This document shows, piece by piece, positions 23,157-34,910 of a stretch of 64,000 bases of DNA. Where the stretch lies: the NCBI RefSeq assembly GCF_000006405.1, contig NW_003203299.1:24035-88034 (forward strand), given 5' to 3'. The first letter of the stretch is position 1, and each line of letters begins with the position of its first letter. A program made the translations under genes and the position numbers. Source of the stretch: Perkinsus marinus ATCC 50983. Taxonomy: Eukaryota; Perkinsozoa; Perkinsida; Perkinsidae. The notes under the pieces are model-generated. The model was not told the origin of the DNA and searched no databases. It saw only the letters and a list, made by a program, of their open reading frames with translations.

Positions 23157-23564
23157 ATGAAGGTCGCTTTCACCATCGCTGCTCTGTCCGTTGCCGTCGC
23201 CGAGTATTGTCAGGATATTTGTGATGGTTATTCTCCCTGTGCTGACTCCAAGTATGGCTCCTACTGCAAGGGCAATGGTGTCTGCTTCGGTCTCTACCAT
23301 AAGGATGATGGTTACTGCTTCCAGCCGACCGAACAGGACACTTGTGATGACTACACGTTGGAGCCGGTGGCTTGTCCCGAGCCCACACCCACCTGTCAGG
23401 ACGTATGCAATGATATGTCTCAGTGCCGCGATTCCAAGTGGGGATCGTATTGCAAGACTTGGCAGAATCCGGCGGTTTGTTTCGGTATCATCAAGAAGGA
23501 TGATGGTTCTCTTTGCTTTGCCCCCACTGATAGTGACTGCGAAGGTGAACCCTACTATTGTTAG
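23157..23564 (+). CDS. Secreted Cys-rich two-module protein, right-arm copy
   Basis: The 135-codon frame encodes exactly the same protein as 14258-14665: signal peptide, then two Cys-rich modules with VCFG..KDDG and CF.PT. Differences between the copies are silent or outside the frame. Perfect protein identity between the arms points to selection or gene conversion after duplication (inference). Extracellular or secretory-compartment location is expected from the signal peptide; no function is known. Confidence 0.75.
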   Translation: MKVAFTIAALSVAVAEYCQDICDGYSPCADSKYGSYCKGNGVCFGLYHKDDGYCFQPTEQDTCDDYTLEPVACPEPTPTCQDVCNDMSQCRDSKWGSYCKTWQNPAVCFGIIKKDDGSLCFAPTDSDCEGEPYYC

Positions 23565-25521
23565 CCTAGTTTAGGTATTCCTTAGCATCAACTATGTTGG
23601 TCGAATGTTCTTATCTGAGTAGTCGTGCAATCAATCTAGATGAGTGTTTCAATATTTTATATGCTGTTGTGTTTTATCCGGTACTTGAGCGGTGTTAAAT
23701 AGACGCATCCAATTGCTCGAAGCCCCCTAGAGTGAAGAAATATGATTAAAAAGTCAAACGGGAGGATCGTCAGCGTGCGTTCGGTACGCACCCGCCTGCG
23801 GTAAACCCCAAGGTACGCACACTTTGAAGCCAATATATTTCAAGGAAGGACAGCTCTAATACTTGAGGGTTTATCGCGCAATACATCCATCTTCGTAAAT
23901 GTGACCTTGTATATGAACACTTTACGTGAAGGTAGATCCTATCACGGTCTATCTACATGTGAGGTCCATTTTCATGTGAGGTTTCTAATTGGGTTGTTGC
24001 TTCGGATCAAGCCAGGGTCCATGACGAGAGAATGCCTCTGATTGTAAGCCAGCCCTTCCCCGTTGTGTATATCATTTTTATCGCCAGGAGTTTATTATTT
24101 TTAGAATACTTGAGTCTTGGGTTGAGTTGGTGATGATAGAGTTTCTATCAGTACTTCAAATTCGTCTTGACAACATCGGTGGCATCACTGGAAGCAGTGG
24201 CTGATGTAGCTCAGATGGCGGCCTCGGCCAGACACTCTCGGGATCTCGAGCTAAGTCGCGTGGTATCCGATCGCGCTGGTGGTTGATGAGCTCCGGAATG
24301 AAGACGTTAACGTGGAAGTTAACGCGATGAAGTTCACAGCGCCGAATCAATTCACAGTATTAATACATAGAGCCTTTATCGAGACAGAGTATGAGTGACA
24401 CAACTTAGCACCCAGGTTCGATCCCGGCGGACCTGAGGTCTCAGACCTCTATCGACAAAAGCGTCATCTGGAGAGCATTCTAGCCATGAATCGACAGGAG
24501 ACGTCGGGTTACTCAAGAACCCTTCTTAGTCGACGGTCCATGATACGCGATCGGTCCATTGCTAAAGTAGCAGAGGCTCTGCTGCAGAGCGGCGAGTGGG
24601 CAGGGTGACTCCCTATTCGATGATGGCAGACCACCATTGACAATCCCCACGATGAGTATTGCAGGCTCGGCAGTCACGGCAATCTCTCGTCAGGAAACTC
24701 CTGATGATGCCTCTGCCTTTCCTGATTTTTAGATCACTTTAATTCTTAAGGGGATGTCAAATTTCTATCTTGGTACAGCACGCGCCATCTAGAAGCGCGC
24801 AAACTAATTCCTTTACCACTCAACTCCCCATGCTTGATTACGTGCAAATCCAAGTCGCGCACTTGAAACTCAACAAAGCGCATTTTGGCCATTTTCACCT
24901 CCCCGACCGTAATGCATTTTCATCTGGTGTGCTCTTAGCGTCCTGAAGGGCGCTTATGGAGCCACTCCAGCCCTCCCCAGCTCACTGCGACCACACACCT
25001 GAATTGAACTTCATCGAGTATCTTGCTGCACGTGTCGTGTTATAACTGACAACGCATGTTGCTATGTCGCAAGAATGTGGTACTCAACACTCGACACGGC
25101 TTCCAAAAACACTTTGGTCACGGGGAGTACGTACGCTTACAATTGGAGATCGTTGTAACGGCACGCATATTCACTATTCTGGACGATTGAAAAAAATCAA
25201 CCGTCCTTTCCATTATGGGTTGACCTTTTGGAAAAAAGTCATTCAGATGGAAATTCATTGGATGAGATTCGCGACCCAACGGTTTAACACTATGTAACAC
25301 GACAGCTATATTATCATTAATACAACTCATCATGCGCAATATTGATTAATCGGTGCCACCATAACCCATGATATCTCAATAGCGTTACCTCACAGTCTAT
25401 CCAACACCAAGAGATCAGTAGGCTCGGTTGCGGACACCGAATTAACCGATAGAGATGAGGCCAACTGGCCAATACATCAAATTCAACAACCTTTTCACCA
25501 GCGCATCAATCGCGCACCAAA
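23565..25521. other. Non-coding part of right arm
   Basis: Mirror of 12523-14257. No exon is recognised; only short frames with no domain. Confidence 0.5.
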
Positions 25522-26303
25522 TTACTTCTCAGTGGCCTTCGCAGTCGAAGAAGCCACTTCCAAGAGATTGGCGATTTGGGCGGCAGTCATACCAGAATGG
25601 CTCAGACTAACCGTCATACGTCCGGGCACATCTCCAACAACAGGTGCCTTCACTTGAGCAGGCTGAGGGGCACCAGGAGCCGTGTTGTCGTAACCGTAGG
25701 TGTTAGCAGTGGAGTTCTCGGAGGGGCCGTAGGGCATCATATTCATACGTAGATCCCCCATTGGTGCCATCAACTGTGCCATAGCCTCGGGTAAGAAACC
25801 CAATGGTGGTTGGTAACCCATCATAGGGTCTGACAAGACAAATATGGTCGACCACATCGGAAGGTACCCCGTACCTTGAAAAGCCACCATAGCGGCCATA
25901 TGCTCTGGAGGGAAGGGAGCTGTATGTCCTTGAGGGAAGCCCTTGCGGTAACCAGGAGGAGGGGGAGGCCTCTGCCTCAGCTCCTCGGGACTATGGGCGT
26001 AGAAGCACCTAGCGCCGTACCTGGCAAGCATAAATAGTAAAATAACGATTCGGTATCGCCATCTCACTTGCAGTGATCCCCATAACGGCAGAATCTGGTC
26101 TTAAGTAGCCTCTTGACGACATCGCTCATTTGCGGCGGCTCACCGCTGCTCACATCAGCACTGGTCACCACTGGGGCTGCCTGGGGGGCAGAGCCTTGTT
26201 CGGGGTCGTAGGCAGGAGGAAGGGTGAAAGGCTCCTCCTTGGGGGCATTAGGATCATCAGATTCACACACGTGAAGGGGAGTCGCGGTTGTAGCAGTATC
26301 CAT
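25522..26303 (-). CDS. CCCH zinc-finger protein, right-arm copy
   Basis: Exons (minus) 26068-26303 and 25522-26020 with a 47-nt intron at the same place as in the left copy, inside the finger (C-x5-C-x5-C-x3-H). About 244 residues with the same acidic N-terminus and Pro/Met-rich C-terminus. Start at the ATG 26301-26303; the frame upstream to 26465 differs from the left copy at its N-terminal end, which argues against the longer start. Likely RNA-binding. Which copy is expressed cannot be told. Confidence 0.7.
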
Positions 26304-27228
26304 AGCCAACAGCAATGTACCGCCACAAGGGAACAACGTCAACTGAGGGAAGAGTCTCTGCGACCACCGCTGGTCCGACACTCTAAAGAGGCCGACTAGG
26401 ATGGGCCCGTCACAGCTGGGCTGGGCCGAGACTAATTTACGCCCCGGCCGTAGGTCAACTAGCAATGGACAACCTCAGCTTGACAAGGGAACGAGAGCCC
26501 GCACTTCGACATAGGAAATCCCTATTGGGAATGACACATCGGTCGTTGTTGCGCACTTGCAAGAATCGATTAGAATGGCGCGCGCTATCCTCCACGCAAG
26601 ATGGGCAAGAGTCATCCATGCGAGATTCTCAGTAACGTTGAGGAGATGTTCATGGTTTCGGACGGGTACGACGCCGAGGAGACCCACTGCGCCCAAGGCG
26701 ACTTAGTCCACCCGACCATCTGCAATACCACACACGTTATTGGGCTTAGAGGGGAAGGCTGCCGTATGAACACATGTCGTGATGATTACTACTATGGGAG
26801 AATAGTCTTGGAAGGTGTGGAAAGGCATCCCAGCGGCTTAGTACTTTGTGGAGGCAGGCGATTATTACGTCGAGAATTGCCGCGCTGATTTCATGTTAAT
26901 GTTTTTCCTACAGTCCTGGGGGTCGGGTTTCTCGTGTGGCGGAGTAATGCAAGAGTAAGGCATGGGAAGGCCTCCACTGAGCAATACTCCTCGTGAGGGT
27001 CTTTCGGGAATAGGGCGTGGTGTGGTACTCCTGAATGACGTATACGAGGCAATATGTTGTCGCTTGTGGGAATTGAACCCGGGATCTCCTGGAGTGTTGT
27101 TCACTGCGATGATAATACTCTCTCGACGACTGTGTAAGGCGGCATTCTCTGGCAAGCTCATCCGGTGGACCCCAGCTGACAGGGGGCATCTCTTACGTGG
27201 CCTTGGCCGTATTCGGCCTTCTCGTAAA

Positions 27229-27888
27229 ATGATGGAGACGAAAAATAGATTCCAAATATGCGATGAAATCGGTGAGTTTTTAAGAGACAACACCAATTTG
27301 AATCATCATGTAGATACTAAGGAGTTGGCGAAAGTGATTGAGAACTGCCTCAAGGCGGAACCGGAAGAGATCGTTGTTATCCAAACTGTAGCAACTTCAC
27401 CGAGGAACGGTAGACTGGCATTTGGTGCTTGTTTTTCTAGTCGAACCCATCGTCGTTGAATCGGGCAGTCCGAGCGGCGGCGATGGTCAGTCAGATGGAA
27501 AGGCTCCTACCTTTAGTGCTGCGCTTTACAGGGCCACCGACTGATGGTGACACTATAAGCTGTTGGTTGGTGTCACCACCTATGGTTAGGTGAGGACATA
27601 TGGGTGAGCATGGCAATCGAATGCATACCCGAAGGAGATGTGAGTGAGATGAAGTCCTTACACGTATCTACTAAGAGTAGCGTATCGGCCTTGGCTGTTG
27701 CTATCACTAATATTGTACATGATGGGGAAGCGGCTAGGCTAGTTGGTAGTACTGTCGAGTCTCCAAGGACAGCGATGTATGGCGCCTCAGGGATAGGCCC
27801 GGAAAACGTATACAAAATGGCAAAGGCGATTGCTATTGCGGCTAACCATTGTGAGGCACATTATAGTAATGATGATCATGTTCAGTAA
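27229..27888 (+). CDS. Two-domain SpoVS-like protein, 3 exons
   Basis: Exons 27229-27387, 27441-27584 and 27649-27888 give 180 codons plus stop, all junctions in phase 0. Two SpoVS-type domains are seen. Domain 1: TKELAKVIENCLKAEPEEIV joined across the intron to SNPSSLNRAVRAAAMVSQM. Domain 2: MKSLHVSTKSSVSALAVAIT..IVHDGE, then PENVYKMAKAIAIAANH. In bacteria SpoVS is a small Alba-like, probably nucleic-acid-binding, sporulation regulator; I recall relatives in some protists. Here it is split by introns, so it is a true nuclear gene. A remnant of domain 2 lies at 10616-10855. The third exon boundary is the least certain. Role: possible DNA/RNA binding (inference). Confidence 0.65.
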
Positions 27889-27928
27889 GGTTCGAACCCA
27901 GCGATTGGCCCTGTTGGTGAACTCATGT

Positions 27929-29441
27929 GTCGAGCAAGCACTGTCGTGTTGGACCCTACGACTAACACTGTACCGACACAGCGTAAGGGGGGTGCGTTTT
28001 GATGGGTTGGCAAGTCTGTTTTTGTAGGGGGTGGGAAGCCGTTTTGGGGCGTGCAAATTTTGGTGCGAATACAATTGAAACAAAAGAAGAAAAAGAAAAA
28101 AGTGCCATTGTGACATGCTAAGTTTCTAGGGTAGATGGCGATCAGCGTTGGATGTAAATGATAATCTCGCTCGCCCGAAAATAATTTGGCAGTTGCGATA
28201 GGTAAGCCGATGTTGCTGTGTTCGATTATTATCCCATGGGTGTGACTGATGAAGATCGGGTCTTGTTTTTGCTATCGATTTATGGTCAATACTTCGTTAC
28301 GCACATGGAGGTGTACTAATTCCTCCTTTACAATAATCTCATAGCATGTTTTCTAAGCATACGTATCGAAGTTTCCACTGAGTTGCCTGTGGTGGGAGCA
28401 TGATTGTGCGCAGTAGGGAAAGTTGATCGATTCACCCATATAGCTAACGGCCTTCATTTACGTCAGCCAACGTGAGGGCCCTCTTTACTCGGCCTACTGA
28501 CTCCCTATCTCGCGTTCCGAAGTTAGAACTGAGGAAAGACGACTAAAGTGCATCTGTGAGGTGGGAGTATAACTTAACGTAACATGTTATGACGCTAGCA
28601 AGAAGCGATGGTAGGTGGAACGTGGGTAGGGATTAGGCAGTCATCTCAATAGAAGAAGCTGAGAGCTGAATGTGGCATTGGTTGCTGGCAAGAGCGAGAG
28701 CGTATACTTCTATGTGGGTGGTATCTTGTGTATGCGTGCAAATCTAATACCGTATTTCGCGTACATCGTGGGACATACCTGGTGACTTAAATCAGACCAC
28801 AGCTGAGTGACGCTGAATAAGACTCAACATGGGATAAAGGCGTATTAAAATCCATACATTTTGTCCTCCTGTCGCGGGCACAGTTCGGGAACAGCGGAGC
28901 GAAGCGTTCCACGATGTATATCACCACTTAACAGCTCGCCGATGAAGAACTTCTACGACACTATGGTGCAATATATAATAGTGTTCCCGAGGGGAACCCA
29001 TTTTTAATTTTCCACGTATGGCTAGGAACACATTCTTCAATCAGTTTCCCACGTAAATGTCATCATCGCATTAGGAACATTTCCCCCATTGTTACCAAAC
29101 CCTGGGGAACGTTATTTCTCAAAGCTAGATGGGTCTCTGATATGGAGTTAACTAATTGTTAGAGATGTTAGAGCGCGGCAATGTTTATGCGTACATATTA
29201 TGTTGATCGATCATTACCAGTTAGCTATTCTGTCAAGGTTTCATTTTCCCCGTATATCGATTGATCTGTCCTGTTCGTCAATTCTAGGCTGGCCTTCCAT
29301 CGTTGGTTGTTCTCTACAATCCTATCAACAGTGAGAATTTATATGTACTATATTTTAGTTTTTGATCGTATTGCTGTTTCGAAGAGCGCGATGTTGTGTG
29401 GGAGTGGTAACAGTGTGTGTGTGTGTAAGGCTCTTGGTGTG
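27929..29441. other. Intergenic region with family C element
   Basis: No gene is seen. A reverse family C copy lies at 28983-29117 (GTTCCCGAGGGGAACCC, TAGGAACACATTCTTCAATC, CCTGGGGAACGTTATTTC). 29131-29441 should hold the promoter and leader of the next gene. Confidence 0.5.
28983..29117 (-). mobile_element. Family C element, intergenic copy
   Basis: Same order of words as 6505-6640 but reversed. Its ends GTTCCC...GGGAAC are inverted repeats of each other. Confidence 0.65.
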
Positions 29442-32400
29442 ATGACGGATTCTCCATTTAAGGTTGAGGATTTGCTAGGTGACGTCATGGGGACTATAGG
29501 GGGATATTCTACTTTGGCAGATTCCCTAAAGACAGCTGAAGGTCTGGTTACCTTCGACGAGCAGTTGGAAGAAGTCGTGGGCTCTGGTTTGGATAAGAAC
29601 TCCTTCAAGGCTATCATGGAAGCACTTGCGAAGTAGGTTGTCGTGGATACTCTATTATAGGCTGCAACCACACATCACGCCCTCTTCACAAGTCGCGCGC
29701 GTTCACTCGGGTGTGGTATTGATAATATAGATAACTGGTCAATTATTACTATGATATTAAGTGTATGGTAGTACTATAATATTTGAACGTAGTGTTTATA
29801 TTCGTGCTATGGACAATGTTATATATATACGAACTACTAAGTGACGAAAAAACTCGTGATTAGTCATTTCGGAGCTGATGCTGAGTTCGCAACCATGCTG
29901 GCTGCTATATAGAAAAATTGGTGACGATTCTGACTTGGCAGAATCGTACGGGGGGTATGTGGGTAACCAAGCTGTACCATTCTGGACACATGAGGTGCTA
30001 CCAGTGTGAGCTGGTATAATTTCCGCGTAGTTTCGTCACGGTGATGAGAGAGCGATGATTAAGTATCGTATAAGTACTGTAGGATATCGTTTTAAGAGCC
30101 TTGGTCGGTGGGCCTACTACGTGTGTTAGTGACAACATGGAAACTCGGAGAAAATTCCAAGTGGTTTCTGTACACTACTATGAGAAGTCGTGTGTAAACT
30201 TCCTAGTCCAGCAGAGGAAAGCGACCATATATTCCAACACTGCTTATCAGGTTATTCCGTTCGCTACCGCCATCAGAGGCTTCGACAGCTCGCCAGGACT
30301 TTGTGGATTTCGATGGTCTTCGTCGACTCTTCTCCACCTACGTTTTGATAGTGGCAGAGGAGACCACCGAGGAAGCCATGGTTGCGGTGAGTGAAGACTT
30401 TCGTGACCACTTAGGGTTACCATTGGTCCAGTTTGGGAAAATGTGCATATGGTGAAATACATGTGCTAGTGACGGTATGAGAATCATGGCGTTCTTGTTG
30501 GTTTTCGTACACTTCTACCTAAAGTCGTACGTGAACTCCTTAAATTAGCTTCGTAGACTCCGAAACTCAGCTGATGGAAGCTAACATATATTCCAAGACT
30601 TCCTTGGTTAGAATCTCACTACTGTTTTCTTCCCATTCCTCGAGCCAATCGTCCTGGGGTGTCGAGACGCTCGTGCTCTCGTCGATGAGAGTGGCTTGCT
30701 GAAGACGAGCAGTGAACTGTGCAAGTTCGCCATCGCAACTTCTACTGGGGAGTCTGCGGTGTGTAGAGGCATACGATTGATGGTGACAGGCTGTGATAAT
30801 GCTAAGGTGAAAATCCTGAGTGATGTTGACTACTGGTGTAGTTGTGGTTGTTGCTAGTGGACTGTTCTGAAGACGGGCTTGCTTGACCACATTTTGGATC
30901 TGCTACGTCGGCAAGCGGTAGATGAGGAATCTGAGTGAGGTTCGGGGAGGAGTGGTATGCACTCACAGTGTGGGGGAAAATATCCACATGGTCAACTACA
31001 TGTGTTGGTGACAATATGAGGATTCTGAGAGATTCTCCTGTCCTGGTTCGTATATAGACTCCTGTAATTAGTGAGCAAACATATGTGGCTAGCAAACATA
31101 TTTACCGACACTGTGCACGCATACGCACGGTTCAGGCCAGACTTGCAAGTACTGCTATGTGTGAAGGCATTGATTATTGATGACGACAAGTTGGCGAAGA
31201 ACCCCGCGCATGTCTGGGCTCGAGAGCTCTGTTGGTAGGGTGAGGGTATCTTAGCGCACTATGAAGATTTTGGATATTTTCAGCGATGAAAATCATATGA
31301 CCAACACGCGCGTAGTGTTACGAAGGCTGAAAGACGTTGGAAATTCACAAACGGCTGAGGTCCTCGCACTATTCTTGAGGGAGTTCTCGAACACCACTGA
31401 TAAGTAAGTGTTGCGCATGCGTGCTGATGGAATATCTTTGAGCGCAGCGCGAAGATTTTGGCGAATCCGGACGGTGATAATTTTCTGGCTTGGGCGGTTG
31501 GTGTGCTACATAACGGGTTCAAGGAGGGCAATCCGGGGAGTGAATTGTTGAAGACAATGCGGATGACGTCGTCATTCGTTCGGCAAGTTGCCTTTATTGA
31601 CGACTTGAAACCTGGTGAGGAGTGTTGGGAAAATCTGCACAATGCTGAAAATTGTGGGAAATTTTCGTTGGTTTTGGTATACGTCCATTGTAAATCGTAT
31701 GTCAGTGTAACTGAGCTCAGCTGAGGAAACCAAGCATGGTAGTTACTATGCGTTTTATAACAGGACGCTGTATATTGAAGTTTCACCCTTGTGATATGAT
31801 ATTCCGCATTTCACCTGGTGAAAAACGCATGAAAGCAGTGAATAACGCGTAAAACACGTGGTATGTGTTTTACGTGATGCGGGGTGATTCGCGTTAAGTG
31901 TTTTCATTTCACTCCATATCGCGAGTAAAACTCCATTGTTCATTCTAGTCGTATGCGAAGTCCTAGTATCGAAAATGTTGCTTCCACTGATGGCGGACTG
32001 GATTGGTCGTTTACATGACGAAGACACAACAGAGAAGGATGCTAACGATGTGATCAAGTCGGGGATAGCTGATAATGTCTTTGGCATTATTGCTAATATT
32101 ACGGTAAGAGATGCCCTGCCTGGGGTTCGAACCTGCGTGGTAGATGCGGCAACCCGACATCGTGGAGAGGCTCAATGAGGCCTTTGATATGCCCTCTTTG
32201 ATAAAGCTATCGATCGCTGCTTATTGTAAGAAGAGCGCGCGAACTGAGAAGCAGATCCTGCAAGTAAGTGGAAAAGGAGTGGTATGTAAAATATTCCAAT
32301 ATTCTAGGTGTTGAATAATTTCCTAAGAAGCCCGGTTGGTCGCAGTAAGTGCATTGATGCGGCGCTACTCGACGACGTCGCGTGGCATTGGGCGAGTGAC

Positions 32401-32526
32401 TGGGAGAAAATGAGAATCTTCGATAAGAAGAGCACCAAGAGCATAGGTTGGGGAGAAGTGTCCGATCTGGCTCGACGGATATTAATTGAGAGTAGACACG
32501 AAAGCACGATGGTTGATGGTTCGTAG
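29442..32526 (+). CDS. Armadillo/HEAT-like helical repeat protein, 10 exons
   Basis: Exons 29442-29632, 30251-30386, 30612-30806, 30858-30934, 31136-31234, 31284-31403, 31448-31614, 31961-32103, 32144-32263, 32308-32526 join in phase to 488 codons plus stop. The protein is nearly all amphipathic helices in repeating pairs, e.g. RGIRLMVTGCDNAK, TGLLDHILDLLRRQA, DLQVLLCVKALIIDD, IADNVFGIIANI, PSLIKLSIAAYCKK, VLNNFLRSPVGR. This resembles armadillo-type proteins (ARMC6-like is one possibility). Such proteins are binding scaffolds; the partner is unknown. Plain introns are 40-51 nt; introns of 618, 225, 201 and 346 nt carry family A, and the last also B. Start: ATG 29442; an upstream extension of the frame to 29307 looks non-coding. 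Confidence 0.7.
30095..30600 (+). mobile_element. Two family A copies in successive introns
   Basis: The first copy ends ATATTCCAACACTG at about 30243, just before the acceptor at 30250. The second, about 30430-30600, runs from GTTTGGGAAAATGTGCATATGG to ACATATATTCCAAGAC, also ending just before its acceptor (30611). Confidence 0.65.
30966..31113 (+). mobile_element. Family A element with near-perfect 8-bp target duplication
   Basis: Starts CAGTGTGGGGGAAAATATCC and ends TTTACCGACACTG. The flanks are TGCACTCA (left) and TGCACGCA (right), one mismatch in eight. CAG...CTG ends with an 8-bp duplication are typical of hAT-superfamily elements. It lies in the intron 30935-31135 of the armadillo-like gene. 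Confidence 0.7.
31625..31937. mobile_element. Family A piece followed by family B element in one intron
   Basis: 31625-31736 follows family A (GTTGGGAAAATCTGCAC, GAGCTCAGCTGAGGAAAC). 31773-31937 follows family B (GAAGTTTCACCCTTGTGATATG ... GAGTAAAACTCC). Together they fill the 346-nt intron 31615-31960. Confidence 0.65.
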
Positions 32527-33271
32527 CATATGTGATTTCTGATACGATAGTGTTGTTGTGTTGGAGAAGTGGTGATTTAACAAAAGCATTCGAGTGGTCA
32601 TCGACATAGTATGATTAACGCATGACGATCGTGTGTGTTTCTGTGTCTATATATACAGTAGATTTATATATGAAAAATTATATCATAAAATATCATTCCC
32701 GATTTTAGTATTTCATCATAGAACACTTTTCCCGAGGGAGTAAATCGTTAACACATGAAAATTTTTATGTGAGTGATTTAATCCCTCGGAAAAAATATTT
32801 TGTCTAATAGCAATGACGATTATAGGCGAAGTTTTTTCCCGACTTTTCCCTCGAGGTTACTTCCCATCGTTACCAGTTTACACACGAATTCGGGTAGAAG
32901 TACGAAAATTACCACCACAAGAATTTACTGCCACGTACAGGTAACGACGGCACACAGCAGTGTTGGAATAATACCTTCGTGTTTCTCAGCTGATTTCAAA
33001 GTTACATTTTTTAAGTTTACACACGACTCGGGGAAGAAGCGCACAGAAAACACTAAGAATTTACCAAAATTTCCCCCCCCCCCCAGAATTGCCATATTGC
33101 CACCAACACATGTAGTCGACTATGTGCAGTTGGACACTACGCCACGAAATGAGCGCATTACTATGAAAAGGGTAGACGATTATTGGTCATCACATTACCC
33201 ATAGAGAACGCAACACACTTTAGCATCAAGCGGAGTGTCGTGAGACCGGAATAAGGAAGTCATTGAGCTCC
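32527..33271. other. Convergent intergenic region with two reverse family A pieces
   Basis: No gene. 32880-32970 and 32990-33130 read as reverse family A (ACACGAATTCGGGTAGAAG; ACACATGTAGTCGACTATGTG). A C-run lies at 33077. It is shared as 3' flank by the armadillo-like gene (+) and RPS23 (-). Confidence 0.5.
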
Positions 33272-33838
33272 TTAAGAACGAGGCTTCTCCTTCTTCTCCT
33301 TGTACAAGGCGAGAAGAGAGCAACCGGCAACCTTGACAACCTTAAAACGGACACCGGGGATATCACCGACGGCATGACCACGACGGCCGAATCCGGACAC
33401 GAGCACTTCGTCATTTTCATCGATGAAGTTGAGGCAACCTGAACAAGGCGATAGTCTTATCACTCGAGGGTGGTTGTTGATTACCATCATTGGGGACGAA
33501 AGCGGCGATCTTCTTGCCGTTCTTGATGAGCTGCACACGGCAGCACTTACGGATGGCAGAGTTAGGCTGCTTGGCCTCAATACCCATCTTCTCGACGACG
33601 ATTCCCTTGGCATGGGAGGAGCCTCCGAAGGGGTTGGACTTGAAGACTGTTCCGAGGTTGGCCTTCTTGTAGTCCTTATCGGCCCACCTGAATAGAATGC
33701 AATCGAGACGATGAGACGAAGGAGTGGTATGGAATAATATTAATAATAATTACAGACTATCCCCTATTACAAGTTCTTCCTCCTGGTGTTGCGGAGCTTA
33801 CGCGCGCAGTTGATTCCTCTGGGTTTACCGGATCCCAT
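33272..33838 (-). CDS. RPS23: 40S ribosomal protein S23 (uS12), 3 exons
   Basis: Exons (minus) 33771-33838, 33485-33687 and 33272-33438 join in phase to 145 codons plus stop, close to the family length of 143. Hallmarks: [15 protein letters not shown] start, [12 protein letters not shown] region, the decoding-centre loop [27 protein letters not shown], and [18 protein letters not shown], ending KEKKEKPRS. The protein sits at the decoding centre of the small subunit. Introns are 83 and 46 nt. Highly conserved, so the exon joins here validate the short GT-AG intron model used elsewhere. Confidence 0.95.
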
Positions 33839-34770
33839 GACGACACTGGTCGGGGTATACGGCAGACGGCCTCGCGATGATGATCCAAATCGATCACCTG
33901 ATCGATAGCCTTTTAAAACCGCGCGCGCCCGTTAAACTAGCAGTGGCATCTTTAAAGGTTCTTCACCCGAACCTACTTGGTATCTTTTGTCCTGGGCACG
34001 TTATGAATCTTTGCTATTCACCTCAAGATTCTATCTCATGTTTCTGCCACACAGTGAGATAGGAATTTCACTTTGACTCATCCCCGTTTTAAGCCTAACT
34101 TCTCTATAGATTCATAGCATTGCAGGGTGGTCGGAGTTGGGTAAGCCTAGGAAACTTCAAGGTACCCTCACGTGGAAGGTAACTCTTGTAGTGGAAAGCT
34201 TTCAGATTCATCACTCGATATTTCACCTAATACATAACCGGGAGACGTACTAGATGGCCTAGTATAGATGTTTTCGGATACCAATACGTGACGCCACGCC
34301 CTATAGGCTCGGCGAAAAAGGGGAAACAGTTGTGGATAGGGTTACAATCAATGTCCATAGTTTTGTGAAGTAGCGTTTGAAAGACTATGTTGTATGACGC
34401 TTATACCATATAAAGCCTAGGAGCAGACCTTCCCGATCGGCGAGATGGTACTCGCTGATGTGACTGTGTACGACTCGATGAGGCGGCTATGCTGAGAATG
34501 TGTGGAGGGCATTGCCGCTATCAGGAAACTTCATGATCCTGTTCATCATCACAGTTCGTTCGTTTTAATACAGCGAACAGGGAGTGTCAAACATTTCATA
34601 ATTAGCTCGCCTAGAGAGCAACAGTTCACAGACCTGACCAGTAGTAAAAGCTGCTAAACGGTGTAGTAGAAGATTTGCTGGAGAACTCATTGATCGGCTT
34701 CTACCTCTGTGAAGGAGTCTCTGGTGTAACCGAAGTTTAAACTTGAGCAATAAGGGGTGGGTGATATTGG

Positions 34771-34910
34771 AGTTTCACCTTAGTGATATGATAAACACTA
34801 GTGGAAAACATATCTCACATTTTACTTGGCGAAAAACGATTTTCTTGTAATTCACAAGGAGTATTACACCACTTAACCACGTTAAACGGCACGTCGTGAA
34901 ACTCCATTTA
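34771..34910 (+). mobile_element. Family B element, intergenic
   Basis: Begins GGAGTTTCACCTTAGTGATA and ends GTCGTGAAACTCC, so the termini are inverted repeats. The left flank GTGATATT is the same as at the ankyrin-gene copy (7985-7992). Confidence 0.7.

Larger units (their letters stand above)
22066..27928 (-). repeat. Right arm of large inverted duplication
   Basis: Reverse counterpart of 10578-15777. Gene order is mirrored: unknown frames, Cys-rich secreted protein, CCCH protein, tRNA-like fossil, SpoVS gene. It is longer because it keeps 27161-27635, which contains SpoVS exons 1 and 2. Confidence 0.9.
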
